Origin: Pseudorhodoplanes sp049324435
GTDB taxonomy: Bacteria; Pseudomonadota; Alphaproteobacteria; Rhizobiales; Xanthobacteraceae
Direction: 5' to 3'
Length of the DNA stretch: 64,000 nucleotides
Assembly: GCA_049324435.1 (NCBI GenBank)
Contig: JBMOOQ010000017.1
Location: 1-64,000 of the forward strand
Made by a program: the position numbers and the translations under genes. Position 1 is the stretch's first letter; each line of letters begins with the position of its first letter. The notes under the pieces are model-generated. The model was not told the DNA's origin. It saw only the letters and a program-made list of their open reading frames with translations, and ran no database searches. Below are positions 40,802-50,472 of this stretch, in pieces.

Positions 40802-42340
40802 ATGACCTCAACCACGCCTCCCGGGCCGGGCGGCTTTTTGCGTGGCCGCCGCGCTCTGCTGCTCGGCACGACGATTGCGAGCCTTGCTGCGGCGGCGCTG
40901 TTTGTCGCTCCCGATGCGGCGCGTCACGCGGCTGTCGCGCAGAACGTGACTCAACAGGCCCAGACCGTGCAGCGCCCTGTCGGTTTCGCCGACATTGTCG
41001 AGAAGGTGAAGCCGGCCGTCATTTCCGTCCGCGTCAAGGTCGACGCGGGTCCTCAGAATTCATCGTTCGAAGGCCAGTTGCCGCAGGGCTTTGAGCGCTT
41101 CTTCCGCCGCTTCGGTGGCGAAGACCTGTTCCCCGATTTGCCGAACCGCGGAATACCCGACATGCCGCGCGGTCCGCGTCAGCGCACCACCGGCCAAGGC
41201 TCAGGCTTTTTCATCTCGCCTGACGGCTATGCGGTCACCAACAATCACGTGGTCGACCGTGCCGACGAGGTCGAGGTTCAGACCGACGATGGCAAGATTT
41301 ACAACGCAAAGGTCATCGGCACCGATCCGCGGACCGATCTCGCGCTGATCAAGGTCGACGGCAACAACTTCCCCTACGCCAAGCTGGCAGAAAAGGCACC
41401 GCGCATCGGTGACTGGGTTCTTGCTGTCGGCAATCCGTTCGGCCTGTCCTCGACCGTGACCGCGGGCATCGTGTCGGCGCGCGGCCGCGACATCGGCGCA
41501 GGTCCGTACGACGACTTCCTGCAGATCGACGCGCCTGTGAACAAGGGCAATTCCGGCGGTCCGACTTTCGACACCGACGGTAATGTGGTCGGCGTGAACA
41601 CTGCGATCTTCTCGCCGTCGGGCGGCAATGTCGGCATTGCGTTTGCGATCCCTGCAGCAACCGTGGACTCGGTGGTTCAGCAGCTCCGCGACAAGGGCAC
41701 GGTGACCCGTGGCTTTATCGGCGTGCAGATCCAGCCGATCACCAAGGACATCGCCGACAGCATGGGCCTGAAGAGCACGGACGGCGCGCTCGTTGCCGAA
41801 CCGTCGCCGAACAGCCCGGCCGCGAAGGCCGGCATCAAGTCCGGTGACGTGATCGTTGCGGTCAATGGCGAGCGTATCGCCAATGCGCGCGAGCTGTCGC
41901 GCCGGATCGCCCAGATGGCGCCCGGCACCACCGCGCGGCTGACGATCCTGCAGCGCGGCTCTTCGGAGAAGACCGTCAATGTGACGCTCGGCGAATTGTC
42001 GGCCCAGGCTGGGCTGAACCGTCGCGGCGGTGACGATCGCGGCGGCCCGGCCCGGGAGGAGATGACGCTCGGTCTGCAGGTCGCGCCGGCTTCGTCCGTT
42101 GCCGGCTCCGGGAACGAAGGCGTCGTGGTCACCCGCGTGATCCCGAACGGTCCTGCTGCCGAACGCGGCATCAAGACCGGCGACGTGATCCTCGAGGTCG
42201 CGGGCAAGGCGGTATCGAGCCCGGCCGATGTCCGCAAGGCGCTCGAAGACGCGCGCAAGGACGACAAGCGCACCGTGCTGATGCGTGTGAAGTCGGCCGA
42301 AGGCACCCGCTTCGTCGCATTGCCCGCGGGCCGCGCCTGA
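40802..42340 (+). CDS. degP: Do-family periplasmic serine protease (DegP/MucD type)
   Basis: 512 residues. ATP-independent envelope protease and chaperone. N-terminal membrane signal (RALLLGTTIASLAAAALFVA), trypsin-like domain with triad H149 (TNNHVVDRADEV), D179 (DPRTDLALIK) and S251 (NKGNSGGPTF), then two PDZ domains (around 290-385 and 410-510; GVIPNGPAAERGIKTG-like repeats). ATG 40802 is preferred to GTG 40793 because GGAG then sits eight bases upstream. Do proteases beside ccm genes are, as I recall, common in rhizobia. Confidence 0.94.
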   Translation: MTSTTPPGPGGFLRGRRALLLGTTIASLAAAALFVAPDAARHAAVAQNVTQQAQTVQRPVGFADIVEKVKPAVISVRVKVDAGPQNSSFEGQLPQGFERFFRRFGGEDLFPDLPNRGIPDMPRGPRQRTTGQGSGFFISPDGYAVTNNHVVDRADEVEVQTDDGKIYNAKVIGTDPRTDLALIKVDGNNFPYAKLAEKAPRIGDWVLAVGNPFGLSSTVTAGIVSARGRDIGAGPYDDFLQIDAPVNKGNSGGPTFDTDGNVVGVNTAIFSPSGGNVGIAFAIPAATVDSVVQQLRDKGTVTRGFIGVQIQPITKDIADSMGLKSTDGALVAEPSPNSPAAKAGIKSGDVIVAVNGERIANARELSRRIAQMAPGTTARLTILQRGSSEKTVNVTLGELSAQAGLNRRGGDDRGGPAREEMTLGLQVAPASSVAGSGNEGVVVTRVIPNGPAAERGIKTGDVILEVAGKAVSSPADVRKALEDARKDDKRTVLMRVKSAEGTRFVALPAGRA

Positions 42341-42347
42341 CGAGATT

Positions 42348-42373
42348 GCCTGCGGCCCCGACAGGCCGCGGGC
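42348..42373 (+). terminator. Hairpin after degP
   Basis: GCCTGCGGCC / GGCCGCGGGC, ten-base stem with one G-T pair and a six-base loop, right after the degP stop. It lacks a T run, so it would be a factor-dependent terminator or mRNA 3' stabiliser. Confidence 0.45.
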
Positions 42374-42429
42374 ACGGGAAAGGGTCGTGACTCCGGCTAC
42401 CGTCGCCCCCGCCGGTGCCACGGAACCCT

Positions 42430-42453
42430 GGGGCGAGCCGAAAGGCTCGCCCC
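42430..42453 (+). other. Strong GAAA-tetraloop hairpin
   Basis: GGGGCGAGCC-GAAA-GGCTCGCCCC, a perfect ten-base GC stem closed by a stable GNRA tetraloop, midway between degP and the response regulator gene. No T run follows. It may end or stabilise the degP message, or shape the leader of the downstream two-component mRNA. Confidence 0.55.
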
Positions 42454-42556
42454 GCAATCGCAGAGTCTTAGCCTCGAAGCCCGGCGACCGTCGCCCCTGC
42501 CGGTTCGGGGTTCAGCAGAGGGGGTGGCGGAGTAGCGTAACAGTCGCCATCCCCTC

Positions 42557-43327
42557 ATGTCCCTGCATCAAGATCCCGCTCCGCTTGCAAAATCCCCCGC
42601 AACAGGCGATGCCGTGACGGACACCACGGGGCACCACGACGCCATGCGCCTGCTGATCATCGAGGACGACCGCGATGCCGCGGATTATCTCGTCCGCGCC
42701 TTCCGCGAGACTGGTCATGTGGCCGACCACGCCGCCGACGGCGAGGAAGGTCTCGCGATGGCGCTGGATGGCGATTACGATGTCTTGATCGTCGACCGCA
42801 TGCTGCCGAAGCGGGACGGTCTTTCGGTGATCGGTGAATTGCGCGCGAAGAAAGTCGAAACGCCGGTTCTGATCCTGTCCGCACTCGGCCAGGTCGACGA
42901 CCGGGTGAAGGGATTGCGCGCCGGCGGCGACGATTATCTGCCCAAACCCTATTCCTTCTCCGAGCTTTTGGCCCGCGTTGAGGTACTGTCGCGCCGGCGC
43001 GGCGGCCGCAACGAGGAGACGGTGTACCGCGTCGGCGATCTCGAACTGGACCGCCTTTCCCATCGCGTCACCCGCGGCAAGGAAGAAATCGTCCTGCAAC
43101 CGCGCGAATTCAGATTGCTCGAATATCTGATGAAGCATGCCGGTCAGGTCGTGACCCGCACCATGCTCCTGGAAAATGTCTGGGACTATCACTTCGATCC
43201 GCAGACCAACGTGATCGACGTTCATATTTCGCGTCTGCGCTCCAAGATCGACAAGGGGTTCTCGCAACCGCTTCTGCATACGATCCGCGGGGCCGGCTAT
43301 ATGATCCGCGACGGCTCGCGAAATTGA
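42557..43327 (+). CDS. OmpR-family response regulator
   Basis: 256 residues if started at ATG 42557; the receiver itself begins at MRLLIIEDDRDA (ATG 42644), and the 29-residue lead is atypical, so 42644 is a fair alternative. Phospho-acceptor Asp is in VLIVDRMLPKRDG, Lys in YLPKPYSF. The C-terminal winged helix has LQPREFRLLEYLMKHAGQVV and NVIDVHISRLRSKID. Paired with the kinase 66 bases downstream; the degP-regulator-kinase-glnE order suggests envelope-stress control of the protease. Confidence 0.9.
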   Translation: MSLHQDPAPLAKSPATGDAVTDTTGHHDAMRLLIIEDDRDAADYLVRAFRETGHVADHAADGEEGLAMALDGDYDVLIVDRMLPKRDGLSVIGELRAKKVETPVLILSALGQVDDRVKGLRAGGDDYLPKPYSFSELLARVEVLSRRRGGRNEETVYRVGDLELDRLSHRVTRGKEEIVLQPREFRLLEYLMKHAGQVVTRTMLLENVWDYHFDPQTNVIDVHISRLRSKIDKGFSQPLLHTIRGAGYMIRDGSRN

Positions 43328-43393
43328 CGGTGGTCGAAGGGGCGCCGCCGTGATCTCTTGCGGTCAAAAGGCGCCAGGACTGGCGCATTGACG

Positions 43394-44839
43394 ATGACGG
43401 CGCTTGGCAAATTGTTTCGTACGACGGCGTTCAAGCTGACGCTGGTCTATCTGGTCGTGTTCGCGCTGTTTGCGGTCTTTTTGCTCGGCTATTTCGCGCT
43501 CAACACCAAGCGGCTGTTCACCGAGCAGGTCACCGAGGCAGTCGATGCCGAAATCACCGGCCTGGTCGACCATTTCAACGCGGGCGGCATCCGCCGGCTG
43601 ACATTTGTGGTCGAGGCGCGATCGCGCCGGCCGGGTTCGAGCCTCTATCTCGTCACCACGCCAGGCTCCGACGGTCTGGCCGGCAATGTCGGCTCGCTGC
43701 CGACCGGCGCGCTCGACAAGCAGGGCTGGACGGAAACTGTCTACCGCCGGATCGAGGAAGGCGAGAACTCGGACCTGCATCGCGCGCTGGCACGGGTCTA
43801 TCACCTTCCCGGCGGGTTCAAGATTCTGGTCGGCCGCGATCTTGAGGAGCGCGACCGGCTGTTCCAGGTCGTGCTCGATGCGGGAAAATGGTCCGCGGCA
43901 GTCGTCATTATTCTCGGTCTGGTGGGCGGCTTCTTCGTCGCGCGGCGCGTGCTGCACCGGGTCGATGCCATGACGGAAACCACGCGCTCGATCATGGGGG
44001 GCAATCTGTCCGGCCGATTGCCGGTCGCCGGCAGCGGCGACGAGATCGACCGGCTGGCACTGAACCTCAATGAGATGCTGGCACGCATCGAAGCATTGAT
44101 GCGGGGGCTGAAGGAAGTCTCCGACAATATCGCGCACGACTTGAAGACGCCGTTGACGCGATTGCGCAACCGCGCGGAGGAGGCGCTGCGCACGTCGCGT
44201 TCCGAGCAGGATTACCGCGCCGCGCTGGAAGCCACGATCGAGGAATCGGATTCGCTGATCAGAACCTTCAACGCGCTGTTGATGATCGCGCGTGCCGAAT
44301 CCGGGCAGGCGCGCGACAACATGGTGGAGTTCGATGCCGCCGAGGCCGCTCACGGCGTCGGCGAGCTTTATGAACCGTTGGCAGAAGAGCAGGGGCTTTC
44401 GCTGGACGTGGATGCGCCGGGGCCGATCTTGCTTAGCGGCAATCGCGAGCTGATCAGTCAGGCACTCGCCAATCTCGTTGACAATGCCATCAAGTATGCG
44501 GGACCTGAAGCCAAGGCCAGCGGCGTTCCGTCCGTTGTCTCCGTCCGCGCACGCGCCGAAGGCGATCGCGTCCTGCTCAGCGTCTGTGACAGCGGTCCCG
44601 GCATTCCGGAGAGCGAACGGGGACGCGCCGTCGAGCGCTTCGTGCGGCTGGAGAAGAGCCGGACAATTCCCGGATCGGGTCTGGGCCTCAGTCTCGCATC
44701 GGCGGTGGCGCATTTGCACGGCGGCGAATTGCGCCTCGAAAACAATGCGCCGGGCCTATGCGCGGTGATGGTATTGCCGCGCAGCGGTCCGCTTCCGTCT
44801 GCGACGCCAGTGCAAACCTCCGCCGCAGAGCAGTCATAG
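43394..44839 (+). CDS. Sensor histidine kinase (envelope type)
   Basis: 481 residues. Helix near 12-37 (LTLVYLVVFALFAVFLLGYF), short periplasmic domain of about 120 residues, second helix near 165-185, HAMP (VDAMTETTRSIMGGNLSGRL), H-box NIAHDLKTPLTRLRNR, N-box NLVDNAIKYAG and G-boxes VCDSGPGIPE and GSGLGLSLASAVA. ATG 43394 precedes the first helix; the frame is open from 43358. It is the cognate kinase of the upstream regulator. Confidence 0.93.
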   Translation: MTALGKLFRTTAFKLTLVYLVVFALFAVFLLGYFALNTKRLFTEQVTEAVDAEITGLVDHFNAGGIRRLTFVVEARSRRPGSSLYLVTTPGSDGLAGNVGSLPTGALDKQGWTETVYRRIEEGENSDLHRALARVYHLPGGFKILVGRDLEERDRLFQVVLDAGKWSAAVVIILGLVGGFFVARRVLHRVDAMTETTRSIMGGNLSGRLPVAGSGDEIDRLALNLNEMLARIEALMRGLKEVSDNIAHDLKTPLTRLRNRAEEALRTSRSEQDYRAALEATIEESDSLIRTFNALLMIARAESGQARDNMVEFDAAEAAHGVGELYEPLAEEQGLSLDVDAPGPILLSGNRELISQALANLVDNAIKYAGPEAKASGVPSVVSVRARAEGDRVLLSVCDSGPGIPESERGRAVERFVRLEKSRTIPGSGLGLSLASAVAHLHGGELRLENNAPGLCAVMVLPRSGPLPSATPVQTSAAEQS

Positions 44840-44865
44840 GCTCCCTTTTTGAAGCGGGATGGTCT

Positions 44866-47865
44866 ATGCCGGGCGCGATGAGTCCGGGAGCCATCAACGA
44901 AGAATCCGTCCGTGCGGCCGCCGACGCCGCTGGCAATCTGGCCGCGCGCATTGCCGAAGCGCCTTTTCTGCCGGATCCGGACCGGAGCCGTGCGCGGCTG
45001 GCAGACTGGATCGCCGGTCTCGGCGATCCGGAACGGAATGCATTGCAGGAGATTTTCGCCGCGTTTCCCAAGGCGCATCACCTCATTGTGGCGCTGTTTG
45101 AGTTTTCTCCTTACCTCACCGATCTCGTTCGCGCCGATCCTGCCCGGCTCATCCGGCTGCTGCGCGAAAATCCTGAAAGCCATATCGAGTCATTGCTGTC
45201 CGGCGTGGTCGCCACCCTGTCGGGTATGGATGACGAGGCCAATGCGATGCGGCTGTTGCGCCTGACCAAGGCCGAGGCCGCGCTCCTGATCGCGATGACC
45301 GATATCGGCGGGGTCTGGCCGGTGCTGCAGGTCACGCGGGCGCTCACCGAACTGGCCGATTGCATGGTTCAGGGCGCAGTCCGATTTCTGCTGAATGATG
45401 CCGTTCGGCGTGGCCGGCTCACGCCTGCCGATCCTTCGGCGCCGGAACGGGGCTCCGGCTATATCGTCCTTGCCATGGGCAAGATGGGCGCGCTCGAGCT
45501 CAACTATTCGAGCGATATCGACCTGATCGTGTTCTACGACCCGGATGCGCCTGCGATCCCGGACGATACCGAGCCGTCCGCACTCTACATCCGGGTGACG
45601 CGTGGGCTCGTCAAGCTCTTGCAAGAGCGCACCCCCGACGGCTACGTGTTCCGCGTGGACCTGCGGCTGCGGCCCGATCCGGCCTCCACCCAGGTCGCGA
45701 TCTCGGTGCCGGCCGCGCTCGATTACTACGAGCATCGCGGCCAGAACTGGGAACGCTCGGCGATGATCAAGGCGCACCCCTGCGCCGGCGACATCGAAGC
45801 GGGCGAGAAGCTCCTGAAGGCGCTGTCGCCGTTCGTCTGGCGCAAATACATGGATTTTGCCGCGCTTGCGGACATCCATGCGATGAAGCGGCAGATCCAT
45901 GCCTATCGCGGGCACGGCGAGATCGCGGTCGCCGGTCACAATATCAAACTCGGGCGGGGCGGTATCCGCGAGATCGAATTTTTCGTACAGACCCAGCAAT
46001 TGATTGCGGGCGGGCGTCATCCCGAGCTGCGCGACCGCCGCACGCTAACGACGCTCGCCGCTCTCGCCGAGGGACAATGGGTCAGCGCATCCGCCCAGAG
46101 CGAACTCGATGCGGCTTATCTGTTCCTGCGGCGGGTCGAGCATCGGCTGCAGATGGTCGCTGACGAGCAGACCCATACGCTGCCCTCCGACGAGACCGAG
46201 CTGACACGGTTTGCCCACTTCCTTGGCTTCGAAAGCGCGAGTGCCTTTGCCGAAGCGCTGCTCCTGCATCTGCGCAACGTGCAGCAGCATTATTCGCGGC
46301 TGTTCGAGCCGGTGGTAATCGCGCCGGAGGCGGCGCTGCAATTTCCTGCCGACGCGGATAGCCGGGACACGCTTGATCGCCTCGCCGCGATGGGCTTTCG
46401 CAATCCGCTTGAAATCTCGGCTCTGGTCCGAGGCTGGCTGAGCGGGCGATATCCGGCGCTGCGCAGTGAATTCGCGCGATCGCAGCTCCGGCTGCTGGTT
46501 CCCGGTCTGATCGAACATCTCGCCCGCAGTGAGAACCGCGAGCAGGCGGTGCTGGCCTTCGACCGGTTCCTCTCCGGATTGCACGCGGCCGGCGGAGCGC
46601 GGCTGATCTCGCTGCTTCTGCAAAATCCCGATCTGCTGGCACTGGTGGCGCTGATGCTGGGCACCGCGCCGCGTCTTGCCGACATCCTGTCGCATCAGCC
46701 GCAGGTGATGGATGCGCTGATCGACCCGGCATTTTTCGGCGCGCTGCCGGATGCCGAGACGCTCGGCAGCGAACTTGCCCGGTCGCTCGATCAGTCGGTA
46801 TCCTATGAGGACATGCTCGACCGGCTGCGGCTGTTCGGGCAGGAGCACATGTTCCTGATCGGGGTGCGTATCCTGTCGGGCACGGTGTCGGCGGAGCAGG
46901 CCGGCGAGGCCTTCGCGCGGCTGGCCGACGTGATCATCCGCGCGCTGCACCGGCAGGTCGAGGAATTGTTCGCTCAAACCCATGGCCGCATTCGCGGACA
47001 GAAGAGCGCGCTGCTTGCCCTCGGCAAGCTCGGCAGCCGTGAGATGACGGCCAGTTCCGATCTCGATCTTATTCTTGTCTACGATTTCGACGACGAGGCG
47101 CCGGAATCGGATGGCGAGCGTCCGCTTTATGGCGCGCAATATTTCGCGCGCCTGACCAAGCGTCTGGTTTCGGCGCTGACGTCGCAGACCAATTACGGTG
47201 CGCTCTATCACGTCGACATGCGGCTGCGCCCCTCGGGCCGGTCGGGTCCGGTCGCGACAAAGATCGATTCCTTCCGGGACTATCAGATGACCGAGGCATG
47301 GACCTGGGAGCACATGGCGTTGACCCGTGCTCGTGTCGTGTCAGCGACGCCGGAGTTCCGGGGTGAAGTCGAAGATCTAATCCGGTCCGTGCTGGCGCAG
47401 CGCCGGGACGCGCGCGCAATCGCGGGCGATGCTTACGAGATGCGACAGGCGATCGCCGCCGAAAAGGGTGAAGCGGACCGCTGGGATCTGAAATATGCCG
47501 CGGGCGGACTGACCGATATCGAGTTTATCGCGCAATACCTGCAGCTCGTCCATGCTGCGGACCATCCCGAAATTCTCGATCCGTCCACCGGGCGCGTCTT
47601 GGAGCGCGCGGCACGGCTCGGCCTCCTTTCGGCTGAAGATTCCGAAGTGCTGCGTCCGGCTGTTCAGCTCTATCAAAATCTCAGCCAGATTCTGCGGCTT
47701 TGCCTTTCGGGTCCGTTCGACCCGAAAAAGACCGATCCGGGATTGCTACGCTTGCTCACACGCGCGGCCGACGTACCGGATTTCGCAACGCTCGATGCTT
47801 ATGTAACCGAGACTCAGGCACGCGTTCGCGCCCGCTTCGAAGCGTTGCTCGGACCGGGCGAATAA
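44866..47865 (+). CDS. glnE: Glutamine synthetase adenylyltransferase/removase
   Basis: 999 residues. Bifunctional enzyme that adds AMP to and removes AMP from glutamine synthetase in response to PII and glutamine. Two nucleotidyltransferase domains are visible: the N-terminal one with YSSDIDLIVFYDPDAP near residue 210 (deadenylylation) and the C-terminal one with SSDLDLILVYDFDDE near 735 (adenylylation), joined by helical regions. ATG 44866 lies 27 bases after the kinase stop; the open frame reaches back into the kinase gene. The length fits alphaproteobacterial GlnE. Confidence 0.96.
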   Translation: MPGAMSPGAINEESVRAAADAAGNLAARIAEAPFLPDPDRSRARLADWIAGLGDPERNALQEIFAAFPKAHHLIVALFEFSPYLTDLVRADPARLIRLLRENPESHIESLLSGVVATLSGMDDEANAMRLLRLTKAEAALLIAMTDIGGVWPVLQVTRALTELADCMVQGAVRFLLNDAVRRGRLTPADPSAPERGSGYIVLAMGKMGALELNYSSDIDLIVFYDPDAPAIPDDTEPSALYIRVTRGLVKLLQERTPDGYVFRVDLRLRPDPASTQVAISVPAALDYYEHRGQNWERSAMIKAHPCAGDIEAGEKLLKALSPFVWRKYMDFAALADIHAMKRQIHAYRGHGEIAVAGHNIKLGRGGIREIEFFVQTQQLIAGGRHPELRDRRTLTTLAALAEGQWVSASAQSELDAAYLFLRRVEHRLQMVADEQTHTLPSDETELTRFAHFLGFESASAFAEALLLHLRNVQQHYSRLFEPVVIAPEAALQFPADADSRDTLDRLAAMGFRNPLEISALVRGWLSGRYPALRSEFARSQLRLLVPGLIEHLARSENREQAVLAFDRFLSGLHAAGGARLISLLLQNPDLLALVALMLGTAPRLADILSHQPQVMDALIDPAFFGALPDAETLGSELARSLDQSVSYEDMLDRLRLFGQEHMFLIGVRILSGTVSAEQAGEAFARLADVIIRALHRQVEELFAQTHGRIRGQKSALLALGKLGSREMTASSDLDLILVYDFDDEAPESDGERPLYGAQYFARLTKRLVSALTSQTNYGALYHVDMRLRPSGRSGPVATKIDSFRDYQMTEAWTWEHMALTRARVVSATPEFRGEVEDLIRSVLAQRRDARAIAGDAYEMRQAIAAEKGEADRWDLKYAAGGLTDIEFIAQYLQLVHAADHPEILDPSTGRVLERAARLGLLSAEDSEVLRPAVQLYQNLSQILRLCLSGPFDPKKTDPGLLRLLTRAADVPDFATLDAYVTETQARVRARFEALLGPGE

Positions 47866-47955
47866 ACGAGCATCATGATCGAGCGGCACCGTCCGGCCGC
47901 AGCCGATGAGTATTGGCGCCAAGGACCGGCGCTACGCGGTCCCGCGCAACGGGAT

Positions 47956-50262
47956 CTACAGCGGCAGGCACTGCTGCACAGGTTCTGGTTCTTGCGCCGG
48001 CAGTTCGCCGACCGGAAGCCGCACAATGACTGTGGTGCCCCGCCCCGGCGTGGAGCGAATGCGCATGCGGCCGCCATGCAAGCCGACCAGCGACTTGGCG
48101 ATGGCGAGGCCTAATCCCGATCCATGGTGGACCTTTGTGAGCTGGCTTTCCACCTGTTCGAATGGCCGGCCAAGACGCTGCAGTGCGTCCTTCGGGATGC
48201 CAATGCCGGTATCGCTGATCGCAATCGAAACGCAACAGCCGACGCGGCGTCCGCGGACGGCGACCCGTCCGCCGGGGCCGGTAAACTTGACCGCATTTGA
48301 CAGCAGGTTCAGCGCAATCTGCTTCAGGGCGCGGCGGTCGGCGTACAGGGAAATGTCGGGCGCGATATAGGAGGACAGGGTCAGGGCTTTCTCCTCGGCG
48401 CGCGTGGACACGACGCGCAGCGAGTCCGAAAGGATGTCGTCCAGAACGACGCGCTCGGGATGCAGCTTCATGCGGCCGGCTTCGATTTTCGACATGTCGA
48501 GCACGTCGTTGATGACGTCGAGAAGATATTGACCGCTCTGGTGGATGTCCCGGCAATATTCGTAATATTTGTCGGCGCCGAGCTTGCCGAACATCCCTTT
48601 CTCCATGATCTCGGAAAAACCGATGATGGCGTTGAGGGGGGTGCGCAGCTCGTGGCTCATATTGGCCAGAAATTTCGACTTGGCTTGGTTGGCTTCCTCG
48701 GCGCGAGTCTTTTCGGCGGAATATTTCTCCGCGAGTTCCTGGAGCTGCTGTTTCGATTGCCTCAGGTCCTCGATCGTGGCGAGCAGGCGGGTTTCGCTGT
48801 TCTTGAGCTTGCGTTCCTGCTGCTTGAGGCTTGTGATGTTGGTGCCGACCGAGACATAGCCGCCGTCCTTGGTGCGCCGTTCGCTGAACAGCCAGTGCCC
48901 GCCGTCGAGCTGTGCCTCGAATGTGCGCGCGCCGGGAAGGTCCGGGCCGACCATTGAGACATTTCCAAGCTGCAGATTCTCACGCCCCGCGGCCAGGATG
49001 CTTTCATACGGAGCGCCCGGTGTGACCAGTTCGTCGGGCAGCTTGTGAAGCTCCTGAAAGTTGGAATTGCAAAGTACCAGCCGATTGTCGGCATCCCACA
49101 AAACGAAAGCTTCGGGAATTGTTTCGATGGCATCGCGCAGCCGCATATCCGCGGCGGTCGTCCGTTCGACCAGGGTCTTTTGCTCGGTGATATCGACCGC
49201 GATCCCGATCAGGTGCAAACCGGGTTCTCCCGGCTGGCGCACCACCTCGCAGCGAACTCGCAGCCATACCCAGCGGCCATTCGCATGCAGCATGCGGAAG
49301 TCGTGATCGATGGCGTTAAGGCGCGAATCTGCAACCTGGGTGGCGAGATCGTAGAGATCGATATCGTCGGGATGGACGTATTTGTTGATCTCGCCGAAGG
49401 TCAATAACTCGTCGCGAGACTCGAGTCCGAGAATGGCGAACATCGAATGTGACCAGAAGATGCGGCCGCGCGCGAGGTCCCAGTCCCATAATCCGCAGCG
49501 GCCGCGATTGAGCGCGGTATCGATCCGGCTGCGAACGGTATCGTAAATGAGATCGGCCTCTCGCGCGCGGGTCGACTGCCAGTGGAAGGCAAAACCGAGG
49601 ATCAGGAGCACGAAGCCGGTGGTCGCCGAAAGCGTGACTGTCAGTGCGGTATCCGAGCGCCAAGCGGCCAGCGCGTCGCTGCGACGCTGATAGATTGCGA
49701 GCTGGCCGAGCGGTTCCGCCATCGCACGCACGGTCGCAAGTGCGCGCCGCCCATCGGCAAGCGTGATGTCCATCACCCCGGCATCGGCGCCGAGGATGGT
49801 CAGGGGAGAGTCTCCCAAAATGTCGGTCAGGTGCCGTCCGGTGACGCCGGCGAGATAGGGAGCGGCAGCGATGATCATGCCTTGGGGATTCGTCACCAGA
49901 ATTTGACGGCCCGATGCCGTGGTGCGTGGTGTGCGCGCCATGTCGAGTTCGGTTTGCACGCGGCGCCAGACCGTGAGGCGGTCGCCTTTGAGCGGACGTT
50001 CCAGCCGCTGAGCCAGCACCTCGGCGATGGTTTCGATGTCCTTGGATGCGTCGGCCAGCGCACTGCGCCGGTGGTCCAGAACCTGAACGAATGCGCCGAT
50101 CGCGATCGTGATCAGAAAGGCGATGATGAGGGCGGGAACTGCGCGCCGGAGCGTGGGCTCGGCTGTCAGGAGACGTCGGTATGTCGGTTTCGCGATCGAC
50201 TGCGCCAATCCCTTGATGGAATCGGTCCGCGCGGACGCGTGCGCTGCTTCGGCGCGCGCCAT
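47956..50262 (-). CDS. PAS-domain sensor histidine kinase, PleC/DivJ-like core
   Basis: 768 residues. First helix near 45-65 (ALIIAFLITIAIGAFVQVLD), extracytoplasmic domain, second helix near 205-230 (LTVTLSATTGFVLLILGFAF), two PAS domains (RCGLWDWDLARGRIFWSHSM; AIETIPEAFVLWDADNRLVL), coiled coil, then the kinase core FLANMSHELRTPLNAIIGFS with phospho-His, N-box NLLSNAVKFTG and GSGLGLAIAKSLVG. The core closely resembles cell-cycle kinases PleC, DivJ and PdhS. ATG 50262 is used as the frame before it is short and signal-less. Convergent with glnE. Confidence 0.9.
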   Translation of the reverse strand: MARAEAAHASARTDSIKGLAQSIAKPTYRRLLTAEPTLRRAVPALIIAFLITIAIGAFVQVLDHRRSALADASKDIETIAEVLAQRLERPLKGDRLTVWRRVQTELDMARTPRTTASGRQILVTNPQGMIIAAAPYLAGVTGRHLTDILGDSPLTILGADAGVMDITLADGRRALATVRAMAEPLGQLAIYQRRSDALAAWRSDTALTVTLSATTGFVLLILGFAFHWQSTRAREADLIYDTVRSRIDTALNRGRCGLWDWDLARGRIFWSHSMFAILGLESRDELLTFGEINKYVHPDDIDLYDLATQVADSRLNAIDHDFRMLHANGRWVWLRVRCEVVRQPGEPGLHLIGIAVDITEQKTLVERTTAADMRLRDAIETIPEAFVLWDADNRLVLCNSNFQELHKLPDELVTPGAPYESILAAGRENLQLGNVSMVGPDLPGARTFEAQLDGGHWLFSERRTKDGGYVSVGTNITSLKQQERKLKNSETRLLATIEDLRQSKQQLQELAEKYSAEKTRAEEANQAKSKFLANMSHELRTPLNAIIGFSEIMEKGMFGKLGADKYYEYCRDIHQSGQYLLDVINDVLDMSKIEAGRMKLHPERVVLDDILSDSLRVVSTRAEEKALTLSSYIAPDISLYADRRALKQIALNLLSNAVKFTGPGGRVAVRGRRVGCCVSIAISDTGIGIPKDALQRLGRPFEQVESQLTKVHHGSGLGLAIAKSLVGLHGGRMRIRSTPGRGTTVIVRLPVGELPAQEPEPVQQCLPL

Positions 50263-50472
50263 GGATATGCCCCCGTGTCGGATTGTTGCCGCCCTAACAC
50301 AACCCTTGACCGGGAGGATGTGCCGCATCGCGTCCCGAATCGAGAATCATAAGAATCGATGCCGGGTGATTTGTCGAGAGTCCGCGGAGTCAAGGACGTA
50401 AAAAAATTACTAACGATCCGCCGGCGCCGTCCGGATTTCGCGCAATACGAGTCCGGCCGCGCCGAAGTAATG

